Below are positions 9,108-18,671 of a stretch of DNA of 64,000 bases, piece by piece. The position numbers were made by a program, and so were the translations under genes. The first letter of the stretch is position 1; every line of letters begins with the position of its first letter. Origin of the DNA: Candidatus Pacearchaeota archaeon (GTDB taxonomy: Archaea; Nanobdellota; Nanobdellia; UBA10117; JABICX01); assembly GCA_017608025.1 (NCBI GenBank), contig JAFCGM010000005.1, positions 1 to 64,000 on the forward strand. Reading direction: 5' to 3'. Below the pieces are notes generated by a model. The model saw nothing but the letters and a program-made list of their open reading frames with translations, had not been told where the DNA came from and did no database searches.

Positions 9108-10538
9108 ATGGATTACAAAAAACTAGGATTTAAGGCAGGGTTGGAAATACATCAGCAGCTGAACACAAAAAAACTATTCTGCAATTGTCCTTCTCAGCTT
9201 AGAAAGGAAAAGCCAGATTTTAAGGTTATCAGAAACCTCCGCGCTCGTCCCGGAGAATCTGGAGAAATTGACAAGGCAGCAGCACATGCTCAAGAAAAAG
9301 GCCTTTCTTATGTTTATGAAGGATATGATGACACAACTTGCCTTGTCGAGCTTGACGAGCAGCCTCCTTGCGTGGTTGACAAGCAGGCATTTGAAACAGC
9401 CCTCATTGTTGCATCAGCACTTCATTGCACATTTCCAGACTACATTCAAGTAATGAGAAAAACAGTTGTTGACGGCTCAAACACTTCTGGCTTCCAGAGG
9501 ACAATGCTCATCGGAACTTCAGGCTACATTGAAGTTGAAGGAGACAAAATTAGAATTGAGTCTGTCTGCCTTGAGGAAGATGCCGCCCGCAGGACGTCTG
9601 AAACAAAAAAAACAGTAAATTACCGCCTCGATAGATTGGGAATTCCTTTGATTGAGATTGCAACAGCCCCAGACATAAAGACATCAGAACAGGCAAAGAA
9701 AGTTGCAAAGGAAATTGGAATGCTTCTTCGTGCAACAGGAAAAGCAATGCGCGGCATAGGAACAATTCGTCAGGACGTTAATGTTTCAATATCTGGACAT
9801 CCCAGAATAGAATTAAAAGGTTTCCAAGACCTTAAAAATATGCCAAAAACAATTGACAATGAAATTCTCCGCCAGAAAAAAGAGCTGGGAAAAAACCCAA
9901 AGCCCCATGTCAGAAATGTGAAAGCAGACTGCTCTTCAAAATACCTAAGACCAATGCCTGGCTCTGCGAGAATGTATCCTGAAACAGACCACCCTTTTAT
10001 TGAGCTGAGCAAAACCCTGATTTTTCAGGCAAGAAAAAACATTCCTGAAAAGCCTGAGAAAAAGCTCAAAAAATACGAGAAAATCACAACGCCAGGCCTT
10101 GCTTCAAAAATACTATTTTCTGAATATGAAAACCTTTTCAACAAATTAACAGCAAAATACACAAAAATAAAGCCCCTTTTCATTGCAGAGACAATTTATT
10201 CCATAACAAAAGAAGCTGTAAAGAAAGCAGGACAGAAATATGGAAAATTTACAGAATCCCAAATCGAAGCAGCTCTCGACCTTCTCGACTCAGGAAAAAT
10301 CACAAAAGAATCCATCCTAAATGTCTTTGTAGAAATTGCAAAAGGCAAGACTGCCCAAAAGGCAGCAGAGAAATTCAAGCTAATCTCTTCCTCAAAACTC
10401 GAGTCAGAGATAAAAAAAGTCATAGCCAAGAACAAGAATGCACCAGAAGGAAAACTTATGGGAATTGTAATTGGCTCTTTGAAGTCCAAGGCACCTGTTC
10501 CAGAGATTATAAGAATTTTTAACAAACTCAAAAAATAA
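9108..10538 (+). CDS. gatE: Glutamyl-tRNA(Gln) amidotransferase subunit E, lacking the GAD insertion
   Basis: GLEIHQQL, DGSNTSGFQRT, CLEEDAARR, RLDRLGIPLIEIAT, GTIRQDVNVSI, YLRPMPGSARMYPETD; only 476 aa. Confidence 0.95.
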   Translation: MDYKKLGFKAGLEIHQQLNTKKLFCNCPSQLRKEKPDFKVIRNLRARPGESGEIDKAAAHAQEKGLSYVYEGYDDTTCLVELDEQPPCVVDKQAFETALIVASALHCTFPDYIQVMRKTVVDGSNTSGFQRTMLIGTSGYIEVEGDKIRIESVCLEEDAARRTSETKKTVNYRLDRLGIPLIEIATAPDIKTSEQAKKVAKEIGMLLRATGKAMRGIGTIRQDVNVSISGHPRIELKGFQDLKNMPKTIDNEILRQKKELGKNPKPHVRNVKADCSSKYLRPMPGSARMYPETDHPFIELSKTLIFQARKNIPEKPEKKLKKYEKITTPGLASKILFSEYENLFNKLTAKYTKIKPLFIAETIYSITKEAVKKAGQKYGKFTESQIEAALDLLDSGKITKESILNVFVEIAKGKTAQKAAEKFKLISSSKLESEIKKVIAKNKNAPEGKLMGIVIGSLKSKAPVPEIIRIFNKLKK

Positions 10539-10594
10539 GCACAACATTTAAAAATCCCCAACAAATTCTTTCTCCATTATAATTGGTGAAATAT

Positions 10595-12790
10595 ATGGCA
10601 GTTGACAAAAAAACTGAAGAAGTATTGAAATTAATGAAGATGCCTGACGTAATCCGGAACATCGGAATTTGCGCTCACATTGATCATGGTAAAACAACTC
10701 TTTCTGACAATCTTTTGGCTGGAGCTGGAATGATTTCAGAGGAGCTTTCTGGCAAGCAGAGAGCTATGGATTTCCTTGAGGAAGAGCAGCAAAGAGGAAT
10801 CACAATCCAGACAGCTAATATTTCAATGGTTCACACAGTTAATGATAAAAAATACCTTATCAATCTATTAGACACACCAGGACATGTTGACTTTGGAGGA
10901 GATGTAACCAGAGCTATGAGAGCTGTAGATGGCGCAATTGTAGTTGCTTGCGCAGTTGAAGGAGTAATGCCTCAAACTGAAACAGTTCTAAGACAAGCAC
11001 TAAAAGAAAGAGTAAAACCAGTTCTTTTCATTAACAAAGTTGACAGGTTGATTTCTGAAGTAAAACTTACACCTGAGGAAATGCAAAAGAAATTTGTTAA
11101 AATCATAACAGATGTAAACAAAATAATCACTTCTGTAGCACCGCCAGAATTCAAGGACAAGTGGACTGTGTCTGTAAATGAAGGAACAGTTGCATTTGGT
11201 TCAGCATACCATAACTGGGGTCTGAGTGTAAATATGATGAAGAAAAACAATGTTTCCTTCAAGGATGTTATTGATGCTTATGCCAATGATAAACGTGAAG
11301 AACTTAGAAAGAAAGCAGCCCTACATGAAGCAGTTCTTGACATGGTTGCAAAGCATCTTCCAAGCCCAGTTCAGGCTCAGGAATACAGAATTCCGCGTTT
11401 GTGGCAGGGAGATCCAGAATCTCCTCTTGGAAAAAAGCTAAGAAGCTGCAACTCATCTGGACCGCTCGTTTTTATAATCACAAAAATGATGGTTGACCCT
11501 CAGGCAGGGGAAATTGCATTTGGCAGAGTTTTCTCAGGAACACTTAAACGAGGAGAGGAAATTTATCTATCCTTGGCAAAACTTTCAACAAGAATTCAGC
11601 AGGTTGCTCTTTCAAAAGGAGCAAAGAGAATTATTGTTGACGAAGTTCCAGCAGGAAATGTAGCTCAGATTGTCGGACTCAAAGCAGGAAAATCTGGCGA
11701 GACTGTTTCCACAGACAAGGATGTACCTCCTTTTGAATCCATCAAGCACCTTTTTGACCCTGTTGTTACAAAGGCAATTGAGGCAAAGAACCCGCAGGAC
11801 TTAGGAAAGCTCACTGAAGCCCTCAAGCAGATGGAGAAAGAGGATCCGACAATAAAAGTTACAATTAATGAAGAGACCGGAGAAAACCTTATTGCAGGGT
11901 TAGGAGAACTTCATCTTGAAATCAAGGAGCATATGATACAAAAAGATAAGGGAATTGATATTGTAACCTCAGAACCGATTGTCGTTTACAGGGAAACAAT
12001 TGAAAAGCCGTCTGAAATACAAATGGGAAAATCCCCGAACAAGCACAATAAGTTATTTGTTAAGGTTGAGCCAGTCCCAAACGAAATCCAGCACGCAATA
12101 AAAAACGACAAGATTCCTGAAGCAAGAGTAAAGAAAAACAACCAGAAAGAAATTGTTGAAGCTCTTGTTGAGCACGGATTTGACAGGAAAGAGGCAAAGT
12201 CAGTAAAGGACATATATAAAGGATGTATTTTTGTTGACGGAACTTCTGGAATTGTTCACATTCAGGAAATCATGGAAATGGTGCTTGACGCATTTGAAGA
12301 AGTCATTGACGCAGGACCACTTGCAGCAGAACCTGGAATCAACTTAAAAGTAACACTTGTTGATGCAAAACTCCATGAAGACTCAATTCACAGAGGTCCA
12401 GCTCAAATTATACCTGCAATGAGACAAGCAATTCACAATTGTTTACTTACAGCAGGAGATGTTCTTTTTGAGCCAAAGCAGACAATTAGAATTGATGCCC
12501 CACTTGACTATCTTGGAGCAATTTCAAAATTAATTCAGGCAAGACGAGGACAGCTTTTGGACACAGAGCAGGACGAGCATTCAATGACAATTAAGGCAAA
12601 ACTTCCAGTAGCTGAAATGATTGGCTTCACATCAAGCCTTCGTTCAGCAACAGAAGGACGCGGAGCATGGTTCCTTGTTGACCAGTCTTATGAAAAGCTT
12701 CCAGCTGATTTGCAAAAGCAAACAGTAATGAGAATTAGAAAAAGAAAGGGAATGAAAGAGGAAATCCCTCAACCTGTCTTCGCCGAATAA
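10595..12790 (+). CDS. fusA: Translation elongation factor aEF-2
   Basis: ICAHIDHGKTTLSDNLL, DTPGHVDFGGDV, NKVDR; diphthamide-site LHEDSIHRGPAQ. Confidence 0.97.
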   Translation: MAVDKKTEEVLKLMKMPDVIRNIGICAHIDHGKTTLSDNLLAGAGMISEELSGKQRAMDFLEEEQQRGITIQTANISMVHTVNDKKYLINLLDTPGHVDFGGDVTRAMRAVDGAIVVACAVEGVMPQTETVLRQALKERVKPVLFINKVDRLISEVKLTPEEMQKKFVKIITDVNKIITSVAPPEFKDKWTVSVNEGTVAFGSAYHNWGLSVNMMKKNNVSFKDVIDAYANDKREELRKKAALHEAVLDMVAKHLPSPVQAQEYRIPRLWQGDPESPLGKKLRSCNSSGPLVFIITKMMVDPQAGEIAFGRVFSGTLKRGEEIYLSLAKLSTRIQQVALSKGAKRIIVDEVPAGNVAQIVGLKAGKSGETVSTDKDVPPFESIKHLFDPVVTKAIEAKNPQDLGKLTEALKQMEKEDPTIKVTINEETGENLIAGLGELHLEIKEHMIQKDKGIDIVTSEPIVVYRETIEKPSEIQMGKSPNKHNKLFVKVEPVPNEIQHAIKNDKIPEARVKKNNQKEIVEALVEHGFDRKEAKSVKDIYKGCIFVDGTSGIVHIQEIMEMVLDAFEEVIDAGPLAAEPGINLKVTLVDAKLHEDSIHRGPAQIIPAMRQAIHNCLLTAGDVLFEPKQTIRIDAPLDYLGAISKLIQARRGQLLDTEQDEHSMTIKAKLPVAEMIGFTSSLRSATEGRGAWFLVDQSYEKLPADLQKQTVMRIRKRKGMKEEIPQPVFAE

Positions 12791-12851
12791 TCTCTTTTTT
12801 TTATTTTAGTTTTCTTTTTAGTATGGGTTTTTTTCTAAAAGAAAAAAGCAT

Positions 12852-12872
12852 CAACCTGTTTTTGCAGAGTAA
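12852..12872 (+). repeat. Displaced second copy of the aEF-2 3' terminus (encodes QPVFAE*)
   Basis: CAACCTGTTTTTGCAGAGTAA vs in-gene CAACCTGTCTTCGCCGAATAA (12770-12790); all four differences synonymous. Confidence 0.85.
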
Positions 12873-12932
12873 TTTTTCCTCATTTTTTATTTAGATACTC
12901 TTTTATATTCTGATTAATATGTTTAACCAGTA

Positions 12933-14018
12933 ATGGATATGAAGAAAGTTAATATTATCTTGATTTCAACCTTTGCAATTTTAATAATTCTTTTTTCTGC
13001 ACCGCACATAATAGGAAATTTAATAACAAGTACAGGCTCAGAACAGGTGTTAGAGGAAGTTAATGTTATTTTCCAGAACTCAACAACCCTTGAAATAATG
13101 CCAAATGTTTCTGCAGATGAATACCTCTCTTCAGTAAAAGTTTCTGGAGAATATTCTGGAGAAGGCGAGCTGAAAATTTATCTTCTTGATAAGAATAACA
13201 AGTATATCCTTTACGACAACACAGCAAAAAAGCCATCAGCATTGACTGGATTCTTTGCTTACACTGGCCTTGCAAAAGAAGACAAAGAAGAAAAGCAAGA
13301 CCAGCAGAAAAAGAAACAAGAAGAAAAGCAAGACCAGCAGAAAAAGAAACAAAAAGAAACTGAAGCTGAAGCAGAAGAACCAGAAACACTAGCAGAACAA
13401 CCTGAAACAGAGGAAGAGCAAACCGAAGCCGAGCAAGAAGAAGCTGAGGAACAAGAACAAAAAGAATTAGAAAAGCAACCTGAAACTGAAGAGCAGGAAT
13501 CTCCAGAAGAGCCAGAACAAACCTCAGAGCCAGAACCAGAAAACCAAACACAGCCAGAAGAGCAATCTCCAGCGCAAGAAACAAATGAAACAGCAGAAGA
13601 GCAGGAAGTAATTCCTAAAAATGAAACACAATCAGAAGCCCCAGAGACAAACCAGACATCTGAAGAAACAGGGTCAGAAAACCAAACAATTGCAGAGCCA
13701 GAACCAGAAAACCAAACAGAAGAAGCACCGCAGGAAACCCAGCAAACAGCAACATCAAGCGCATCATCTTCTAGCTCATCGTACTCTCCCGCAGTTGAAA
13801 TCCCTGAAGAGCCAGAACAAACACAGAAAACCTCTTTATCAAGCCCAACAGTTGAGATTCCAGAAGAGGAGTTTGAAAACAAGTTTGAGAATGAATGCGG
13901 AGAAGCATGCCAGCTCGAGCTTGAGCCAGGAACATACAAAATAGTTATAGTTACAGAGCAGGGCAGAGTAAAAGGAATTCTTTCAAAAATTATTTTTGAA
14001 ATAAGAAAAAGAACTTAA
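12933..14018 (+). CDS. Membrane-anchored / secreted low-complexity Glu/Gln/Pro-rich protein
   Basis: N-terminal hydrophobic segment then E/Q/P/K-rich region with repeats EEKQDQQKKKQ. Confidence 0.7.
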   Translation: MDMKKVNIILISTFAILIILFSAPHIIGNLITSTGSEQVLEEVNVIFQNSTTLEIMPNVSADEYLSSVKVSGEYSGEGELKIYLLDKNNKYILYDNTAKKPSALTGFFAYTGLAKEDKEEKQDQQKKKQEEKQDQQKKKQKETEAEAEEPETLAEQPETEEEQTEAEQEEAEEQEQKELEKQPETEEQESPEEPEQTSEPEPENQTQPEEQSPAQETNETAEEQEVIPKNETQSEAPETNQTSEETGSENQTIAEPEPENQTEEAPQETQQTATSSASSSSSSYSPAVEIPEEPEQTQKTSLSSPTVEIPEEEFENKFENECGEACQLELEPGTYKIVIVTEQGRVKGILSKIIFEIRKRT

Positions 14019-14087
14019 TTGTTACTGCTAAATAGAAACATTTATAAACAAATTTCTATATTCTAGACTCTATAATAAGAGCTTAAA

Positions 14088-14564
14088 ATGGAAACACCAC
14101 ATAAATCAGATTTGCTTTGGGCAATTAAGGAAATTCACAAAGCAGAATCTTCTTTTGATTTGGAAGAAGAAAACCGACATTACAATTCAGCAAGAACAAG
14201 ATTAAATAATGCTTTGAGGCATGATACAAATTTCTTGCCAGCCCAAATTCTTTATGAAAGGTCAACTCAGAGCTCCAATTTAAGAATCAATCAGATTCAT
14301 AAAATTCTTAGAAATTTCCCAGGCTCAAAAATAAGGAACGCAATTCTTTATTTGGACATTGCAAAAGTATATGCGAAAAAATACTGGAAAGAAAATGATG
14401 TTAATGAAAAAAGCCCAAACAGATTAAAAGTAATTGAATATGTAAAAAAAGCAACTGACGAAACACCACATAATTCGCAAGTAATTGAAGAAGCATTTTA
14501 TTTCTTTGATACTCTTGGTGCATACAAAGAAGCAAAAGCACTTGAAGAAAAATTATTAAAATGA
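14088..14564 (+). CDS. Hypothetical alpha-helical protein (possibly TPR-like)
   Basis: 158-aa ORF overlapping the next ORF by ATGA. Confidence 0.6.
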   Translation: METPHKSDLLWAIKEIHKAESSFDLEEENRHYNSARTRLNNALRHDTNFLPAQILYERSTQSSNLRINQIHKILRNFPGSKIRNAILYLDIAKVYAKKYWKENDVNEKSPNRLKVIEYVKKATDETPHNSQVIEEAFYFFDTLGAYKEAKALEEKLLK

Positions 14565-14893
14565 TGTCTTTGGAAGAAAAACAAGCACAATTAAAGCAGG
14601 CAAGAAACCTAATCTTAAAAAACACCAGAGAATCACTTGAAAAAGCTCTTGATATTTATGTTCATCTTCTTAATAATAACATGAAAAGCCCTGTGCTTCA
14701 TGCAGCAATTGCAAGAATATATTTAAGTTTAGGTGAGCCCTTAATGGCAAACATTTATGCTGGCGAGGCTGTTGCTTTTGATAGGAGAAACCCTGAAATG
14801 TATTATCTTGAAGCACAAACTTTTGATGCTTTAGGAAAATACGACCTGTCTGCAAAATGCAGAAGAATAGCAATGGAATTGAAAAATGAATAA
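14561..14893 (+). CDS. TPR-like helical repeat protein
   Basis: AARIYLSLGEPLMANIYAGEAVAFDRRNPEMYYLEAQTFDALGKYDLSAK. Confidence 0.6.
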   Translation: MMSLEEKQAQLKQARNLILKNTRESLEKALDIYVHLLNNNMKSPVLHAAIARIYLSLGEPLMANIYAGEAVAFDRRNPEMYYLEAQTFDALGKYDLSAKCRRIAMELKNE

Positions 14894-15347
14894 ACAGAAA
14901 AGATTGCTTCTTTTTGATTTGGATGGAAACTTCTCCCCAGTTGAGGACCTCCTCTTTGGTGGATTTCCTAAAGAATATATAATGAAATGCGATTCTCTTA
15001 CAAATCTCAAGAAAATTGCAACAAATAAGAAAATGCAGAAAAACCTCGAAATTCCTGTAGTGATTTATGAACTTGACATTCCTTATTTTGAACAAAACCC
15101 TTTTATATTTAATGAAATAAAATCAAGCAGAAATAAAATCAGAGAAATTTATTCTCCAGAAGAATTCTATGTAACTGACCTTAAAATAATAGACATATCT
15201 AAAATAAAAACTCTTGCAGATATTGGTGCAATTGACTTCCCAGATTCAGGAAATCTCCTTCCGCGCAATTTTGATGCGAACGAGCACGATTTTTACAAAA
15301 TTTTTGGAAAAAATCTCTTAAAGACCATTTTCAGCTCAAAAGAGTAA
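14886..15347 (+). CDS. Hypothetical protein
   Basis: 153-aa ORF in an apparent operon. Confidence 0.55.
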   Translation: MNKQKRLLLFDLDGNFSPVEDLLFGGFPKEYIMKCDSLTNLKKIATNKKMQKNLEIPVVIYELDIPYFEQNPFIFNEIKSSRNKIREIYSPEEFYVTDLKIIDISKIKTLADIGAIDFPDSGNLLPRNFDANEHDFYKIFGKNLLKTIFSSKE

Positions 15348-15407
15348 GATTTATAAAGACCTTTTTTTAACTGAATATCACTAATATAATACTAAAGAGG
15401 GTAAAAA

Positions 15408-16676
15408 ATGGCATCAAAAGAGCACATAAACCTTGTTTTTATCGGTCACGTAGACCATGGTAAAAGTACCACAGTAGGAAGATTGCTCTACGACACAGGA
15501 GCAATAGACGATCAGACACTAAAAAAGCTTAAAGAGAAAGCGCAAGAGCTTGGAAAAGTCGGTTTCGAGTTTGCTTTCGTTATGGACAGAGTAAAAGAAG
15601 AGCAAGAGAGGGGAGTTACAATTGATCTTGCTTACAAAAAATTCGAGACTCAGAAGCACGTATTTACAATCATTGATGCTCCTGGACACAGAGACTTCAT
15701 CAAGAACATGATTACAGGAACATCCCAGGCAGATGCTGCTGTTCTTGTAGTTGCTGCAAATGATGGAGTTATGGAGCAGACAAAAGAGCATGCTTTCTTA
15801 GCTAAGACACTCGGAGTTCCGCAAATTATAATTGCAGTAAACAAGATGGATATTGTCAATTATGATGAGTCTAAATTCAATGCTGCAAAAGAGCAAGTTG
15901 GAAAGCTTCTTTCAGGAATCGGATACAAAATCGATGAAGTTCCTTTTGTTCCTATTTCAGCTTTGAAAGGAGACAATATAGCTAAGAAAACAGAGCAAAT
16001 GTCTTGGTATAAGGGAAAAACCCTTCTTGACACAATTGATGACCTTAAGGCTGGAGAAAAGCCAACAGATCTTCCACTTAGAATGCCAATTCAGGATGTA
16101 TATACAATTACTGGTATTGGAGCAGTTCCAGTTGGAAGAGTTGAAACAGGAAAAATGAAAGTTGGCCAGAAAGTTATTGTAATGCCTTCTGGAAAGACAG
16201 GAGAACTTAAATCCATTGAAATGCATCACGAGCAGATGCAGGAAGCAACTCCTGGTGACAATGTCGGAATTAACATTCGGGGCATTGGAAAAGAAGACTT
16301 GAAAAGAGGAGATGTACTTGGCGAAGCTTCAAATCCACCAACAGTAGTTAAGGAGTTCACTGCAAGAATTATTGTATTGAACCACCCAACTGTTTTGACT
16401 GTTGGATACACACCTGTTTTTCACATAAACACTTCTCAAGTTTCCTGCAAAGTTAAGGAAATCAAGAGAAAGCTTGACCCAAAAACAGGACAGACTGTTG
16501 CAGAGCACCCAGATTTCTTGAAGAACGGAGATGCTGCAGAAGTTGTAATTGAGCCAACAAGGCCAATTGTAATTGAAAAGCAGTCTGACATTCCGCAGCT
16601 TTCCAAATTCGCTATTCGGGATATGGGAAGAACAGTTGCAGCTGGAATGTGCATCGACCTAGTAAAGAAGGCTTAA
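15408..16676 (+). CDS. tuf: Translation elongation factor aEF-1A
   Basis: [33 protein letters not shown]-like TTTATAAA upstream. Confidence 0.97.
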   Translation: MASKEHINLVFIGHVDHGKSTTVGRLLYDTGAIDDQTLKKLKEKAQELGKVGFEFAFVMDRVKEEQERGVTIDLAYKKFETQKHVFTIIDAPGHRDFIKNMITGTSQADAAVLVVAANDGVMEQTKEHAFLAKTLGVPQIIIAVNKMDIVNYDESKFNAAKEQVGKLLSGIGYKIDEVPFVPISALKGDNIAKKTEQMSWYKGKTLLDTIDDLKAGEKPTDLPLRMPIQDVYTITGIGAVPVGRVETGKMKVGQKVIVMPSGKTGELKSIEMHHEQMQEATPGDNVGINIRGIGKEDLKRGDVLGEASNPPTVVKEFTARIIVLNHPTVLTVGYTPVFHINTSQVSCKVKEIKRKLDPKTGQTVAEHPDFLKNGDAAEVVIEPTRPIVIEKQSDIPQLSKFAIRDMGRTVAAGMCIDLVKKA

Positions 16677-16684
16677 GCCTTCTT
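16663..16684 (+). terminator. Palindrome AAGAAGGCTTAAGCCTTCTT + T-tract overlapping the aEF-1A stop codon
   Basis: Near 20-bp perfect palindrome followed by TT; the stop codon lies at the centre. Confidence 0.6.
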
Positions 16685-16700
16685 TTAATTTATTTTTATT

Positions 16701-16970
16701 ATGATATCTAATTTTTCTGAGAAAGAAGATAAAGAACAGTGTATTGAGATTATTAAGATATATAAGCAGTTTGGATGCCTTAATACACCTTTTTATTCTA
16801 AAGAATTGAAGATAGAGACTTTGGTTGATAAAGAAAAAAGAGTTGTTAAAGGATTTATAAGTACAATTGAAAATTCTATTGAAGCATTATTTGTTCATCC
16901 TGATTTTGTAAGACAAGGAATTGGTACTATTAAAAATGATTTTCCGCGAGTTAGACAAAGCCAATATTGA
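16701..16970 (+). CDS. GNAT acetyltransferase fragment (truncated after RQGIGT)
   Basis: IEALFVHPDFVRQGIGT motif, then loss of the C-terminal half where the next GNAT ORF begins. Confidence 0.55.
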   Translation: MISNFSEKEDKEQCIEIIKIYKQFGCLNTPFYSKELKIETLVDKEKRVVKGFISTIENSIEALFVHPDFVRQGIGTIKNDFPRVRQSQY

Positions 16971-17346
16971 TGAAATATTTTCATGTATTTCTTTAAGTAA
17001 TGAAACTCAAGGTCTTTTTCCTTCAAACAGGATCACCCCTAAAGAAATAGAAGCTTTCAGAAAACCAGAAGTGAATACAATCATATGTGAAAAAAACAAT
17101 GAAATACTTGGATACGGAACTCTTTGCGGAACATATATAAGTGACTTGTATGTTTATCCAACAATGCAGAGAAAAGGGATTGGAACAAAAATCCTTTCAA
17201 AACTTGAAGAAATAGCAAAAGAATCTGGCAAAAACCAGATAAAACTGATCGCTGTTCGCGGCTCAGAGACTTTCTATCAAAAGCAAGGATATGAAATATT
17301 TAAAGATTCTTCAGGAGATTCAATCGCTGCTAAATTTTTAGAATAG
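16936..17346 (+). CDS. GNAT family N-acetyltransferase
   Basis: ISDLYVYPTMQRKGIGTKILSKLEEIAKESG. Confidence 0.8.
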   Translation: MIFRELDKANIDEIFSCISLSNETQGLFPSNRITPKEIEAFRKPEVNTIICEKNNEILGYGTLCGTYISDLYVYPTMQRKGIGTKILSKLEEIAKESGKNQIKLIAVRGSETFYQKQGYEIFKDSSGDSIAAKFLE

Positions 17347-17466
17347 TTGCTCAAAAACCGCACTCTTTACCTTGCTTTCCAAGAAATATTTGAAAAAACA
17401 AGCACACTTTGTTTATTAAATTCTTAACATAAACTTTATAAACTCAAATAATAACAAATACCTATC

Positions 17467-17775
17467 ATGCCAAAAGCGCGAATAAAGCTATACAGCACAG
17501 AACTTGACAAGCTGAACAATGTTTGCTCAGAAATAACAGACATAGCTAAGCAGACAAAGGTCAAATACTCCGGACCTGTAACTCTGCCAACAAAAATATT
17601 GAAACTGGCAGTAAGAAGATCTCCAGATGGAGAAGGTTCTGAAACATATGAACGCTGGGAAAAAAGAATTCACAAGCGTTTAATTGACCTTGAAGCAGAT
17701 GAACGCGCACTTCATCTTGTTATGAGAGTTTCAATTCCACAAGACGTAAACATTGAAATCCAAGTTATAGAATGA
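17467..17775 (+). CDS. rps10: 30S ribosomal protein S10
   Basis: MPKARIKLYST...GPVTLPTKILKLAVRRSPDGEGSETYERWEKRIHKRLIDL. Confidence 0.95.
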   Translation: MPKARIKLYSTELDKLNNVCSEITDIAKQTKVKYSGPVTLPTKILKLAVRRSPDGEGSETYERWEKRIHKRLIDLEADERALHLVMRVSIPQDVNIEIQVIE

Positions 17776-18056
17776 TGAAACTAAATCGCGGCGATGTTTT
17801 AATTTTAAATTCAAGATATTATGTTTATATTAAACAAGATCCAGAATGCAATGATATTTCTGTTCTTTTAGAACTTTCTGATGAAAGACGGGAAATCTAT
17901 AAGATTATTGATAAATCTTCTGAAAAAATTACAACTTTGGATATTTCTTTATTTTCAGACAAAGAAATAAAAACATTTGATTTGAAAACTCTTTCTTTTG
18001 TAGAGTCTAGAATTAGGGATTTTTATAGAAATTATCCAATAGTACACTCACACTAA
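17772..18056 (+). CDS. Hypothetical protein
   Basis: 94-aa ORF overlapping rps10 stop (ATGATG). Confidence 0.5.
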   Translation: MMKLNRGDVLILNSRYYVYIKQDPECNDISVLLELSDERREIYKIIDKSSEKITTLDISLFSDKEIKTFDLKTLSFVESRIRDFYRNYPIVHSH

Positions 18057-18104
18057 AACATATACCAAAACTTTTTAAACTGAATTTACTCATAATTCTT
18101 ATAT

Positions 18105-18118
18105 GCGTTCGTAGCTCA
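18105..18118 (+). repeat. Duplicate of the 5' 14 nt of tRNA-Thr (gcgttcgtagctca)
   Basis: Identical to 18185-18198; TATA-like tttttaaa lies upstream of this copy. Confidence 0.85.
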
Positions 18119-18184
18119 CGGCCCAAAACTGAGCCGGCGAGCTGATTACGCATGCTCTTCGAGTAGTGTAATGGAATGTGGTTT

Positions 18185-18330
18185 GCGTTCGTAGCTCAGT
18201 CTGGTAGAGCGATGGTCTTGTAATGAATTCCTTTCAAAAAGGTCTTCACCCTAAGTCTGGCGGAAAACCGATGATTCTGAAAGGAAAACTGGAAAACCAT
18301 AGGTCGAGGGTTCGATTCCCTCCGAGCGCT
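18185..18330 (+). tRNA. tRNA-Thr(TGT) with ~72-nt intron (18223-18294)
   Basis: Acceptor GCGTTCG/CGAGCGC, ASL ATGGT-CTTGTA^A-ACCAT, T arm GAGGGTTCGATTCCCTC. Confidence 0.9.
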
Positions 18331-18422
18331 GCCTTTTAGAAAAAGGCAAGTTGCCAAAAATTCTCGCTTCGCTCGAAAACGGTTTTGCAGAAGCTTTTTT
18401 TAAAAGCTTCAGTCGAGCGGAT

Positions 18423-18453
18423 GATTCCCTCCGAGCGCTGCCTTTTAGAAAAA
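18423..18453 (+). repeat. Displaced copy of tRNA-Thr 3' end plus flank (gattccctccgagcgctgccttttagaaaaa)
   Basis: 31-nt identity to 18314-18344, preceded by hairpin GAAGCTTTTTTTAAAAGCTTC. Confidence 0.9.
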
Positions 18454-18671
18454 CTAAAGTTCTTCTTTCATGAACATTTCTTTTTAAGAAAGGTTCTGCA
18501 AGTTGCCAAAAATTCTCACTTCGTTCGAAAATTCGTTTTCTCTTTAGCTAACTTACTCTCTCATAATTTTAAACTCCAAAACAAAATTAACATCCCATCT
18601 CAACCCAGACAATTCATTTGAAAAAATAGATTCTGAAAACACTTAAAAGTTTATTCTTTTTAAGTAGCAAT

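Noticed and set aside
12791-12850. Hairpins after genes interpreted only as transcription terminators
   Set aside because: Terminator function is possible, but it does not explain the duplicated gene ends that follow each hairpin, including recoded ones.
13066-13939. Long antisense ORFs (13066-13584 and 13259-13939)
   Set aside because: They mirror the low-complexity E/Q-rich coding region; composition artefact (Leu/Ser-rich antisense).
18385-18621. ORF 78 aa after tRNA-Thr
   Set aside because: Lies within the repeat/tRNA-3'-copy region, with no recognisable domain.
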